Shown here piece after piece: positions 37,125 to 45,300 of a stretch of DNA of 64,000 bases. This DNA is from an uncultured Pseudomonadota bacterium (GTDB lineage: Bacteria; Bdellovibrionota_C; UBA2361; CALMIO01): NCBI GenBank assembly GCA_937864035.1, contig CALMIO010000002.1, forward strand, positions 62,001-126,000, in the 5' to 3' direction. Below the pieces are notes generated by a model. That model saw nothing but the letters and a program-made list of their open reading frames with translations, had not been told where the DNA came from and made no database searches. Numbering within the stretch: position 1 is the stretch's first letter; the number at the start of each line of letters is the position of its first letter. Made by a program: the position numbers and the translations under genes.

Positions 37125-37982
37125 TTATTGTGAGGCAGTTTCTTCTAAAAATTTTCCCCAGTCAGATAAGGATAGCCCGAAAATATCGTTATGAGCCGCT
37201 CCTTGTTTTTCAATTAAAATCACATCATTAAATTTTTTAAGCTCTTCGTGTAACCGATAACTATGACTAATTGGAATAACTTTATCTCGATCTCCATGAA
37301 CAAGAATAACCTTGCTGCCTTTTAAAGGCTTCGATAAAAGCTCAAGATTGGGGAAATTACTCCAAAGAAAGCTTTTAAATAATCGGTAAAAAAATCTATC
37401 GGCGACCGCATCTGGCAAAGAGGTAAAAGGGGCGAGCAAAATCAAGAGATTAAAATCTATTTTTGAAGCCAGATAAGAAACTGGCGCTGAACCCAGCGAC
37501 CACCCCAAAAGAACCAAATCTTTATCATCGAATTGATCTTTTTCTTTGGCAAACTTATAAACCGTTTCAATGTCACGATAAATACCCTCTTCTGATGGCC
37601 AACCACTACTTCGACCAAAGCCGCGATAATCGAAGGAATAAACAGTATATCTGAAAAACTCATTTAAAATAGCGGCGTATTGATGTGTGTCTTCTAGATT
37701 TTTAGCGTTTCCATGGGCGAAAATAAGCGGTTTAATTTTGTTTGAATTTTTGGCTGGATATCTCCAAATTTCAATTAGTTCGTCATCGCTTGTTTTAGCA
37801 AAAAAAGATTCGACTCCTTTTGGCAGATCTGCTGAGCTTCGCAAAATACCGGATTCAATAAAAATCGACTCGACAACCTTTGGGAAAATTTGCAAATCTT
37901 GGGTAATAACAATAAAAACACCTGCTCCGAACAAACCAACCATCAAGCGCGCGATAAAATTTAAAGAAAAAATTTTTATCAT
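37125..37982 (-). CDS. Membrane-anchored alpha/beta hydrolase
   Basis: A serine hydrolase of 285 residues resembling the ABHD12/13 group. An N-terminal membrane segment (about 8-28) is followed by the oxyanion motif FAHGNAKN (88-95), the Gx(D)YRGFGRS segment, nucleophile elbow GWSLGS (Ser162), the acid in HGDRDKVIP and the His in AAHNDIF. Substrate is unknown; relatives are lipases or thioesterases. It is convergent with comF and near tRNA-Thr. Confidence 0.85.
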   Translation of the reverse strand: MIKIFSLNFIARLMVGLFGAGVFIVITQDLQIFPKVVESIFIESGILRSSADLPKGVESFFAKTSDDELIEIWRYPAKNSNKIKPLIFAHGNAKNLEDTHQYAAILNEFFRYTVYSFDYRGFGRSSGWPSEEGIYRDIETVYKFAKEKDQFDDKDLVLLGWSLGSAPVSYLASKIDFNLLILLAPFTSLPDAVADRFFYRLFKSFLWSNFPNLELLSKPLKGSKVILVHGDRDKVIPISHSYRLHEELKKFNDVILIEKQGAAHNDIFGLSLSDWGKFLEETASQ

Positions 37983-38036
37983 CAGACTGTCACCGGAACA
38001 AAAAAATCTTAGCGGAGGAAGAGATTAAGGGAGATA

Positions 38037-38109
38037 AGCTGGCAATCGGAATTGAACCGATAACCTACTGATTACAAATCAGTTGCTCTGCCAGTTGAGC
38101 TATGCCAGC
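38037..38109 (-). tRNA. tRNA-Thr (TGT)
   Basis: Cloverleaf on the minus strand: acceptor GCTGGCA/TGCCAGC with discriminator T, anticodon arm ACTGAT-TTGTAAT-CAGT with anticodon TGT, T loop GGTTCAATTCC. It reads ACA codons. It lies before the small lipoprotein gene and is opposite in strand to the next two tRNA genes. Confidence 0.95.
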
Positions 38110-38166
38110 AATAAAATAAGAATATTAAAACTTAATCATAACCGGGACTCTTTCAAATTTCAATCT

Positions 38167-38463
38167 TTAGCGGAATTGATCTAACATCGCTTCACAATGG
38201 GCAGAGTTTGGCGCTTCATAACAAGCATCTCTAATCTCTTGGCAGGCAGTGCGAGCAACTTCTTCTCCCATTTTTTTAATTGCTCTATTGGCCGCTAAGT
38301 CAATCTGATCTCCTGCCAATTCGGTTCCTTGACTATACACCGCCCCACCCATTGAGCGAAGACAGTTGCGATAACCACGTTCAATTTTATTGATGGCGCA
38401 TCCCGAAAGAGAAAAAATAGTTATTGCTAAAAATATAGAAAAAATTAAACCGCGCTTATTCAT
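38167..38463 (-). CDS. Small lipoprotein
   Basis: A 98-residue protein with a lipoprotein signal ending in the lipobox LSGC (Cys21). The mature part is helical with paired cysteines (RNCLRSMGG, ARTACQEIRDACYEAP, HCEAMLDQF), possibly disulfide-bonded in the periplasm. It has no recognised family. It sits between tRNA-Thr(TGT) and the divergent tRNA-Thr(GGT)-Tyr pair. Confidence 0.75.
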   Translation of the reverse strand: MNKRGLIFSIFLAITIFSLSGCAINKIERGYRNCLRSMGGAVYSQGTELAGDQIDLAANRAIKKMGEEVARTACQEIRDACYEAPNSAHCEAMLDQFR

Positions 38464-38486
38464 TAGATTCCTTTTGTTTTTATCTA

Positions 38487-38516
38487 TTTACAATCAATAG
38501 TAATTTTCTTTAAACT
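38487..38516 (+). promoter_or_regulatory. Possible promoter of tRNA-Thr(GGT)-tRNA-Tyr
   Basis: TTTACA (38487-38492) and TAAACT (38511-38516) are spaced by 18 bases, placing a start site about 38523, some 50 bases before the tRNA-Thr gene. Both hexamers are partial matches to the sigma-70 consensus. Confidence 0.35.
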
Positions 38517-38573
38517 ATAGCGCCAGTCTTAGATGAAAATAAGAAGTTAGGAAGCGTGCTAATACAATTTTCT

Positions 38574-38646
<73 letters not shown>

Positions 38647-38743
38647 AATGTTTTGATTTACACCCTCTAATCTTTAAGTTATACTGAAAGTTTTATCCGA
38701 GATTTTAAGCAATTTCATCCTTTCGCTAAGATTGTTTCAATAA

Positions 38744-38826
38744 GGTGAGGTGCTCGAGTGGCTAAAGAGGGCAGACTGTAAATCTGCTGACTTCGGTCTA
38801 CGGGGGTTCGAATCCCTCCCTCACCA
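38744..38826 (+). tRNA. tRNA-Tyr (GTA)
   Basis: A class II tRNA of 83 bases with acceptor GGTGAGG/CCTCACC, anticodon arm GCAGA-CTGTAAA-TCTGC (anticodon GTA), a long variable arm (TGACTTCGGTCTA) and T arm GGGGGTTCGAATCCCTC, discriminator A. Probably co-transcribed with tRNA-Thr(GGT). A terminator-like hairpin follows. Confidence 0.96.
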
Positions 38827-38834
38827 GCTCTTTA

Positions 38835-38866
38835 TTTACTTGTATTTTATTGAATTTACAGGTAAA
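38835..38866 (+). terminator. Terminator-like hairpin after tRNA-Tyr
   Basis: TTTACTTGTA (38835-38844) pairs with TACAGGTAAA (38857-38866) in a 10-bp stem with one G-U pair and a 12-base loop. A run of Ts follows at 38874-38879. Position right after the tRNA pair fits transcription termination. Confidence 0.5.
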
Positions 38867-39063
38867 TAATCGGGTTTTTCTTCTAAAAATTCTACTCACA
38901 AATATTTTCTTCCAACGTGACCTCGACATAAGTTCTTGCCACAAGGTATGTACTTGATCTTCCTCCAATTTAGTAGAAATAAAAGTCTCTAAGCATTAGC
39001 AAAATGAGTCAAAGAGGTGTTTTGATACTCTTTAAGTTTTGACAGAAATATCCTTTCCGATCC
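38867..39063. other. Gene-free stretch beside coding remnant
   Basis: No intact gene, RNA or strong signal is recognised between the tRNA-Tyr terminator and the startless frame at 39064-39288. Short open runs on both strands are broken by stops. This looks like decayed accessory DNA. Confidence 0.35.
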
Positions 39064-39288
39064 TTAAGTAACTTTATCAATATTTAAACACGCTACAAGC
39101 TTAACAAGATCAATCAATACAGGTTGCTTTATCGGGACATTATAGCAAAACTTCGAACTATCAAACGTAATTTCGCCCCAAAATTCCTGTACAATTGTTG
39201 GTGCAAGTGCAAGCCCGAATAAGAAATGCCGCTTACTTGGTTTTGAGCAGAGGACAGAACTGATATCAATTCCGTAGATTATTCGATG
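39064..39288 (-). pseudogene. Startless coding remnant next to DUF4143 gene
   Basis: On the minus strand 74 codons are open between stops without any ATG, GTG or TTG in the first two thirds. The translation looks protein-like, with hydrophobic core patterns (HFLFGLALAPTIVQEFWG, IKQPVLIDLVKLVACLN). An open run this long is unusual by chance in AT-rich DNA, so it is probably the tail of a degraded gene. I do not recognise the family. Confidence 0.35.
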
Positions 39289-39319
39289 CTAATAAGGCTT
39301 ATAGTACTATATAGACAAC

Positions 39320-39348
39320 GTGCCAAATATTAGGGTATTATTTGGCAC
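39320..39348. promoter_or_regulatory. Perfect inverted repeat abutting the DUF4143 start codon
   Basis: GTGCCAAATA (39320-39329) and TATTTGGCAC (39339-39348) form a perfect 10-bp inverted repeat with a 9-base centre. It ends exactly one base before the ATG at 39349 and occupies the place where a ribosome-binding site should be; no Shine-Dalgarno is visible. It could be an operator bound by a repressor or the gene's own product, or an RNA hairpin masking the start. A -10-like TACTAT lies at 39305-39310. Confidence 0.6.
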
Positions 39349-40506
39349 ATGTACCAACGCCTTCTTAACCTATCGAAATCACAGTCATTTTTTCTCTTTG
39401 GAGCAAGGGGAACGGGCAAGTCAGTCCTAACTCAAGAAAGGTTTAAAGAGCACGAGGCAATTTTTCTGGATCTCCTAAACCCCGAACTAACTAATAGTTT
39501 GAGTGCTTACCCTAATAGATTGCTCGATATAATAGAGGGCGGAGGATTAAATAAGCAATGGGTCGTCATTGATGAAATTCAGAAAGTTCCAGCATTACTT
39601 GATATTATCCATCAGCAACTTAGCAAAAAGAGGTTGAAGTTCGCCTTAACAGGCTCAAGCGCTAGAAAACTTAAAAGAGGAGCATCAAATCTTCTCGCAG
39701 GACGCGCGTTCGTCTTCAATCTCTTCCCTTTAACTCACAAAGAGCTTGGAAAAGATTTTAACCTAATCTCAGCGCTCAAATACGGATCTCTTCCTGAAGT
39801 TTATCACCTCGAAACAACGAGCGATAAGATTCGATATTTAAAGGCTTATGCTAATACATATCTTACTGAAGAGATTATCGCAGAACAGATTCTTAGAAAC
39901 TTGCCGCCCTTTAGAAGATTTCTTGAAGTCATGGCATTACATATAACCGAGATTGTTAACTATTCAAACATTGCCAAGGATGTCGATACCGATCCAAAAA
40001 CTGTGTTGCGCTATTATGAAATCTTGGAAGATACATTACTTGGTTTTCATCTCCCAACCTACAGCAGGTCAGTACGTAAACAGCAAAGAAAAGCGAGAAA
40101 GTTCTACTTCTTTGATTGTGGTGTTGCACGCGTTTTGTCCAATCGAGCCGATGAATCTTTACCGGAAAAAAGCTTTGAATACGGACGATTATTTGAAAAT
40201 TTTATTGTAAATGAAATTTATAGATTATTAAGTTACAAAGAGAAGCAATTTAAACTATCTTTTTTGAGAATTGAAGAAAATTATGAGATAGATTTAATCG
40301 TTGAAAAAGGATCGTCCGAGATTTATCTTTGTGAAATTAAATCATCAGAAAAAGTCGACGAAAGGCATGTAAATTCTCTTGAATTGCTGAGAAAGGATTT
40401 TAATAACCCCAAATTATTTTTAATCTCGAATGATCCGATTGCAAAAAAAATTAAAAATACCCGCGCATTACACTGGACGGAAGCTTTAAATGAAATCTGC
40501 AGGTGA
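39349..40506 (+). CDS. AAA+ ATPase with DUF4143 C-terminal domain
   Basis: A 385-residue ATPase of the widespread, mostly uncharacterised AAA/DUF4143 family. It has Walker A GARGTGKS (18-25), Walker B WVVIDEIQKVP, sensor-like FALTGSSARKLKRG, and LLAGRAFVFNLFPLTHKELG. Toward the C-terminus EIDLIVEKG, then YLCEIKSSEKV, matches the core of PD-(D/E)xK nuclease folds, as known for DUF4143. It is alone between tRNA genes with a palindrome at its start codon and decayed sequence upstream, suggesting lateral acquisition. Function is unknown. Confidence 0.88.
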   Translation: MYQRLLNLSKSQSFFLFGARGTGKSVLTQERFKEHEAIFLDLLNPELTNSLSAYPNRLLDIIEGGGLNKQWVVIDEIQKVPALLDIIHQQLSKKRLKFALTGSSARKLKRGASNLLAGRAFVFNLFPLTHKELGKDFNLISALKYGSLPEVYHLETTSDKIRYLKAYANTYLTEEIIAEQILRNLPPFRRFLEVMALHITEIVNYSNIAKDVDTDPKTVLRYYEILEDTLLGFHLPTYSRSVRKQQRKARKFYFFDCGVARVLSNRADESLPEKSFEYGRLFENFIVNEIYRLLSYKEKQFKLSFLRIEENYEIDLIVEKGSSEIYLCEIKSSEKVDERHVNSLELLRKDFNNPKLFLISNDPIAKKIKNTRALHWTEALNEICR

Positions 40507-40554
40507 TTCAAATTTTTCAAAATAGGTACTGCGTGTAGGGCGTCGAATTGAGTA

Positions 40555-40628
40555 CACGCCGAGAGGGACTCGAACCCTCAACCCTTGGATTTGGAATCCA
40601 ATGCTCTACCAATTGCAGCTATCGGCGT
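40555..40628 (-). tRNA. tRNA-Trp (CCA), D arm has one extra base
   Basis: Minus-strand cloverleaf with acceptor ACGCCGA/TCGGCGT, anticodon arm TTGGA-TTCCAAA-TCCAA (anticodon CCA), T arm GAGGGTTCGAGTCCCTC and discriminator G. The D arm reads GCTGC-AATTGGTA-GAGC, one base longer than the usual GCTC/GAGC stem, so the full D stem cannot form cleanly and the gene is 74 rather than 73 bases. Confidence 0.88.
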
Positions 40629-40851
40629 ATAGTGAAAAAATTCCTTAAAATAATTCCTTTTATTTTAAAAGCTATTTAAAACCCGTTCTTTAACTATAAG
40701 CTACCTCGTTTCAGTTACTTATTTGTGTCGTAACGGCGTAGGGTTAGCAGAGAGTCGTGCAAGAGCTTTCACTTAAGTAATCATGCAAAAATAAACATGC
40801 AAACACGGAGTACTCGTTAAGTCTTGCGCCGGTTAAAAAGGTTCAAAAAAT

Positions 40852-40924
40852 AGCGGAAGACGAGATTCGAACTCGCGACCCTCAGCTTGGAAGGCTGATG
40901 CTCTACCATCTGAGCTACTTCCGC
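40852..40924 (-). tRNA. tRNA-Gly (TCC)
   Basis: Minus-strand cloverleaf: acceptor GCGGAAG/CTTCCGC, discriminator T, anticodon arm TCAGC-CTTCCAA-GCTGA with anticodon TCC, T arm GCGAGTTCGAATCTCGT. It reads GGA/GGG codons. It lies 223 bases upstream of tRNA-Trp on the same strand. Confidence 0.96.
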
Positions 40925-41043
40925 ATAATGAATAGATCGAGAGATTTATTCATTATACATAAGTAACGACAAAATCAGCCTTCCAATTCTCCTTGCGAAG
41001 CAACAAGAAGATAACCAGAGTGGACGCCGATGCTTTGACCACT

Positions 41044-41079
41044 TCTCGCAATATTTCATAACCGGCAAATATTGCGAGA
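41044..41079. promoter_or_regulatory. Strong 13-bp inverted repeat before peptidase gene
   Basis: TCTCGCAATATTT (41044-41056) and AAATATTGCGAGA (41067-41079) are perfectly complementary around a 10-base centre. It lies 98 bases upstream of the NlpC/P60 gene and 120 bases upstream of the tRNA-Gly start on the other strand. There is no T-run, so an operator or structured leader is likelier than a terminator. Confidence 0.5.
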
Positions 41080-41176
41080 GAGCAATTCCATAGTATAGAC
41101 TAACTGGGTATAGATTCAAGATCTCTCTTGTCTTCCGATTAAATCGCTAGAGTATAGCGCCTATTGAACAGAATGT

Positions 41177-42136
41177 ATGATTAACCTGCTAGATGAGATA
41201 ATACCAGGCTCATCTTCTATTTTGCCCGCCCCGGGCTCACACGGGATTAGTTTGACTGCTGACTCAGTTCCTTGTCGTTCAGCTCCAAGTGACACGGCCG
41301 AACAGTGGCAACAACTTCGTTATGGAGAAACTTATAAACTTACTGGATTTTCAGATCAAATTGATTCTCTTGAAAAGCCTGTTTGGTACAAAATAATGAT
41401 TGAACAAAAAAACCGTTTTAATTCAAATGAAAAAATAGGTGATTTTGAGGTTTGGATTGAAAGCCACAGGCACACTGGAATTAGCCAAAAATTATATCAA
41501 GAGCTTAACAAACCGCGATCGACTGAGGTTTTTTATCGCACGATTACAACTCAAACTTATATTAAAGCTCTTAATGACCTTAGGGCAGATCAGCCAATTA
41601 GGCTGGGAACTGGGGCTCGAGTCTTACTGTACGATAATAATGATAGCACCAAGATAATTGGCGAAACCGGTATTTGGGAGATCTATGAACAAGAGCAAAA
41701 GATAGATCTGCCATTATTTGCTCCGCTAGCAAGGAGCGCTAAAAACCTTGAGAAAACCATCAGACTACATCTAGGGAAAAGTTATGTTTGGGGAGCAGAT
41801 GGAGCGGGTTTTGATTGTTCAGGTTTTACAAGAGCGATTTTCAAAGCTTTTGACATAGCCTTACCTAGAAATTCAAACCAGCAATTTCAGCTTGGCGAAA
41901 TTATTATTGATCTAAATAGTGTCAAAAGCGGGGATTTAATTTTTCACAAAAAAACCGGCGCGGAAAAAACCTCTCATGTTGGCATAATATTGTTGCTTGA
42001 CGGGGTGCCGTACATAGCGCATGCCAAGCAGAGGGTACGGGTAGAGCCGTTAGATATAAATGGGTTGCCTGCTAGTATCAAAGCAACTCCCGACAAGGAG
42101 CTTGCTGGCATTAAACGAATTGTTCAATTTGAATGA
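41177..42136 (+). CDS. Cytoplasmic NlpC/P60 family peptidase
   Basis: A cysteine peptidase that cuts gamma-D-Glu-diamino-acid bonds in cell-wall peptides. The N-terminal half (about 1-180) is beta-rich and SH3-like; the C-terminal NlpC/P60 domain has catalytic Cys214 (GFDCSGF), His267 (TSHVGI) and a third polar residue His282 (IAHAK). No signal peptide is seen, so like YkfC it may act on recycled muropeptides in the cytosol. Its last four bases overlap the next gene's ATG, so the two are translationally coupled. Confidence 0.85.
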   Translation: MINLLDEIIPGSSSILPAPGSHGISLTADSVPCRSAPSDTAEQWQQLRYGETYKLTGFSDQIDSLEKPVWYKIMIEQKNRFNSNEKIGDFEVWIESHRHTGISQKLYQELNKPRSTEVFYRTITTQTYIKALNDLRADQPIRLGTGARVLLYDNNDSTKIIGETGIWEIYEQEQKIDLPLFAPLARSAKNLEKTIRLHLGKSYVWGADGAGFDCSGFTRAIFKAFDIALPRNSNQQFQLGEIIIDLNSVKSGDLIFHKKTGAEKTSHVGIILLLDGVPYIAHAKQRVRVEPLDINGLPASIKATPDKELAGIKRIVQFE

Positions 42137-43230
42137 CAAGAAAAAAAGAGATTATAATCGCTGGTAGTGGAAAAATAGGAAAAGCGATATGCGCTTTATT
42201 ATCCTTATCTGAAGATTACGCGATAACGGTCGCTGATAAAAATAGTGAAGAGGTAAAAAAGATCTCCTCGCTCTTTCCAAATTGCCATGGAGAAAAACTT
42301 GATTTAGCCGACAAGCGGGAATTTGGGCGGCTCGCGAAAAACAAAGAAGCGGTAATTTCAGCCTTGCCCTATTTTTGCAACGAACAGCTTGCTTTTTTGG
42401 CAGCTGAAAATAATCTTCATTATTTTGACCTAACAGAAGATGTCGCCACTACTGAGCGAATTAAAAAGATCGCGTCTTCGAGCAAGACCGCTTTTGTGCC
42501 GCAGTGCGGACTAGCTCCGGGTTACATTAGCATAGCGGCTTTTGATCTGATAAAAAATTTCTCATCAGTTGAAACTCTTAAATTGCGAGTTGGGGCTCTG
42601 CCTTGTTATCCAACAAACAGGTTAAAATATAACATTACTTGGAGCGCCGATGGTTTAGTTAATGAGTATTGCAATCAGTGTTTAGCGATTGTTGATAACA
42701 AATTATCTCTACTTGAGCCCTTAGAAGGGTACGAAAGAATAACTCTTAATGGGGTTGAATATGAAGCTTTCAACACTTCAGGCGGTGCAGGATCTCTTTG
42801 CGAATCTTTGTTAGGCAAAGTACGAAATCTTAATTATAAAACGCTTCGTTATCCAGGACACCGAGATTTAGTGGCTTTTTTGCTCGATGATTTAAAATTT
42901 AAAAATAATAAATCTGCTTTAGTTGAGATATTTAACAAAAACATTCCAACCACTGAAGATGATCGCTGTGTCATTTATCTTGAAGCAACCGGAATTGTTG
43001 ATGGAAAGCTGCAAACGATCGGCCGCATCAATGAGATAATAGTCACTCAAATAGCTGGTATTAAGTTGACAGCGATTCAATTGGCAACTGCGGCAGGAGT
43101 TTGCGGAGTTTTAAATATCTTTCTAAAGAATAAATCAAAATTCCTTGGAGGAGTTATTCAAAACGAATCTTTCGCCTTAGATCAATTTTTAGCTGACGAG
43201 TTTGGAAAATTTTACATGAACAAAAATTAA
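42133..43230 (+). CDS. Saccharopine dehydrogenase-like oxidoreductase
   Basis: A 365-residue NAD(P)-dependent enzyme of the saccharopine dehydrogenase/lysine 6-dehydrogenase family. The Rossmann motif is at the very start (IIIAGSGKIGKAI), followed by DLADKREFGRL, VISALPYFCN, and the family mark CGLAPGYISIAAFDLI. The substrate cannot be told, but lysine or a related diamino acid fits the family. It overlaps the peptidase gene by 4 bases, and the flavin reductase-like gene follows after 37 bases. Confidence 0.85.
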   Translation: MTRKKEIIIAGSGKIGKAICALLSLSEDYAITVADKNSEEVKKISSLFPNCHGEKLDLADKREFGRLAKNKEAVISALPYFCNEQLAFLAAENNLHYFDLTEDVATTERIKKIASSSKTAFVPQCGLAPGYISIAAFDLIKNFSSVETLKLRVGALPCYPTNRLKYNITWSADGLVNEYCNQCLAIVDNKLSLLEPLEGYERITLNGVEYEAFNTSGGAGSLCESLLGKVRNLNYKTLRYPGHRDLVAFLLDDLKFKNNKSALVEIFNKNIPTTEDDRCVIYLEATGIVDGKLQTIGRINEIIVTQIAGIKLTAIQLATAAGVCGVLNIFLKNKSKFLGGVIQNESFALDQFLADEFGKFYMNKN

Positions 43231-43267
43231 ATCGCTTCAAATCATTACAAGCGGGAGATTTTAAAAA

Positions 43268-43891
43268 ATGTTGGAATTTGATCCGGCAACCTTAGAAAAA
43301 AAGGATATTTATAAACTGATGATTGGCGCGATTATACCACGCCCAATCGCTTGGATTACCTCTCAAAACGCGGCTGATGTCATAAATTTAGCCCCCTTTA
43401 GTTATTTTAACGGAGTTTCTAGCGCTCCGCCGATGATTAGCGTTTCTTTTTCGCGAAAGCCGAATGGCGCGCAAAAAGACACTTTAAAAAACATCTTGCA
43501 CAACCATGAGTTTGTCGCGCACATAGCGAACTTTAATCAAGCCAAACTAGTTTCTCTTTCAGCGGCTGAATTTGAAGAGAATCAAAGCGAACTGCAAGCG
43601 GTCGGTTTAAAAATTGCTGAATCAAAAAAGATCTCGGTGCCTGGATTTCAAGAATCGGCGGTACGTTTTGAATGCAAGTTTGCTAATATAGTAGAGATTA
43701 AAAAAAATGGCATTATAACCGGAGAGTTAGTTCTGGCGGAGATTGTTTATTTTTGGATTGCAGATAGTATTTATTCTGATGGCAGAATTGATCCAAAAAC
43801 TTTAAATCCATTGGCTAGGCTGGCTGGAGATTCATACGCCAATCTCGGAGAGATCATAAACGAACCAATACCAAAGCTATCTAAAAACTAG
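43268..43891 (+). CDS. Flavin reductase-like FMN-binding protein
   Basis: A 207-residue protein of the split-barrel flavin reductase family: PRPIAWITSQNAADVINLAPFSYFNGVSSAPP spans residues 16-47 and is the typical FMN-binding start, followed by MISVSFSRKPNGAQKDTLKNI. It may act as an FMN-dependent reductase or monooxygenase partner. It is the third gene of the 41.2-43.9 kb operon and overlaps the convergent aminotransferase gene by 15 bases at their ends. Confidence 0.87.
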   Translation: MLEFDPATLEKKDIYKLMIGAIIPRPIAWITSQNAADVINLAPFSYFNGVSSAPPMISVSFSRKPNGAQKDTLKNILHNHEFVAHIANFNQAKLVSLSAAEFEENQSELQAVGLKIAESKKISVPGFQESAVRFECKFANIVEIKKNGIITGELVLAEIVYFWIADSIYSDGRIDPKTLNPLARLAGDSYANLGEIINEPIPKLSKN

Positions 43892-45073
43892 AGCTATTCT
43901 CTCTAGTCCATAATCAAGCTCAGAGCGCGTGATTGTTAGCGGAGGGGCGAGTCTAATTGTCTTTTCCCGAGTATCGTAAGACAAGACGCCGTTTTTCAAT
44001 AATTTTTTACAAACATCTTTAGCAACGCCAAACTTTTCATCGATATCAACTCCGATTAAAAGCCCCTTGCCGCGAATATCGGCGATTATCGGGCTTTTTA
44101 ATCCTTTTAATTGCTCAAATAAATAGCTTCCCAAATTTTCGGCGTTTTTTTCTGGCTTGGTTTCTTTGATAAGTTTAATGACGGTTCGTCCGATAGCAGC
44201 GGCAAATGGGTTGCCTCCAAAAGTTGAACCGTGGCTACCTGGTTTTAGAACATCGAGAAATTTGCGGTTACCAACCACTGCCGAAACAGGAACTATACCA
44301 CCTCCGAGCGCTTTTCCTAAGATATAAAGATCAGGTATGACTTCTTCATGATCACAGGCAAATCTTCTGCCAGTACGACAAAGTCCGGTTTGAATTTCGT
44401 CAGCAATGAAAAGAATATTATGTTGTGTGCAAATCTTTCGCAATTCTGTAAGAAAACCGGCGGGAGGAGTTATGATACCACCTTCGCCTTGAATTGGTTC
44501 GCATAAAACAGCCACAGTATTTTGATCTATTGCTCGCTTAACTTCTTCAGCAAGACCAAAGGGAACGAGCTTAAAGCCGGGAGTATAAGGACCAAAATTA
44601 TCTTTAGTTTTACGTGAATCGCTAAAGCTTATTATAGTGGTAGTACGTCCATGAAAATTACCGGCAAAACAGATAATATTCGCCATTTCGCTAGCCACTC
44701 TTTTTTGTTCATATCCCCAGCGGCGCGCTATTTTAATGGCGGTCTCAACCGCCTCGGCGCCAGAATTCATCAGCAAAACTCTTTCTTTTTGGCAAAAGGC
44801 CGCCAGTTCTTGGGAAAACAGGGCGAGTTGATCCGTAATAAAAGCCCTTCCGGTAAGGGTCAGGCGATCTAATTGCTCTTTGGCGGCTTTAATTAGGTCG
44901 GGATGGCGGTGTCCAAAACTTAAAGCGCTATAACAACTTAAAAAATCGATATATTTATTACCTTCTAGATCCCAAACAAAACAACCTTCAGCTTTGCTTA
45001 AAACAACTTCTAGCGGCGCGTAATTGATCGCCGCGAAATTATTATGCAAATTAACAATCTCGGAGCTATTCAT
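43877..45073 (-). CDS. rocD: Ornithine aminotransferase
   Basis: A class III pyridoxal-phosphate aminotransferase of 398 residues that converts ornithine to glutamate semialdehyde. Typical motifs are NSGAEAVETAIKIARRWGY, FHGRTTTIISFS, CEPIQGEGGI, FIADEIQTGLCRTGR and the PLP lysine at 254 (YILGKALGGG). Other class III enzymes (acetylornithine or lysine aminotransferases) are related; the strongly OAT-like GLCRTGRRFACDHE stretch favours ornithine. It is convergent with the flavin reductase gene. Confidence 0.9.
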   Translation of the reverse strand: MNSSEIVNLHNNFAAINYAPLEVVLSKAEGCFVWDLEGNKYIDFLSCYSALSFGHRHPDLIKAAKEQLDRLTLTGRAFITDQLALFSQELAAFCQKERVLLMNSGAEAVETAIKIARRWGYEQKRVASEMANIICFAGNFHGRTTTIISFSDSRKTKDNFGPYTPGFKLVPFGLAEEVKRAIDQNTVAVLCEPIQGEGGIITPPAGFLTELRKICTQHNILFIADEIQTGLCRTGRRFACDHEEVIPDLYILGKALGGGIVPVSAVVGNRKFLDVLKPGSHGSTFGGNPFAAAIGRTVIKLIKETKPEKNAENLGSYLFEQLKGLKSPIIADIRGKGLLIGVDIDEKFGVAKDVCKKLLKNGVLSYDTREKTIRLAPPLTITRSELDYGLERIALVFR

Positions 45074-45300
45074 AAACTTAATGGTAGTTATTCAGCAAAT
45101 TAAGACTATCCTATTAGATGACAAGTTAAAGAAAAAAAGTCCTTTCAAACAAAGGTTTATTTGAAAGTTTCAAATTGATAAATAGATAGTTTTATTAGCT
45201 TTATTGATTATCGCGCTAACTAATTTTTGAATCTCTTAATTATTGAAATCAATCTTTCAACAAAACTTAGAAAAATATAGTTAATCTATTTATTTCTATT

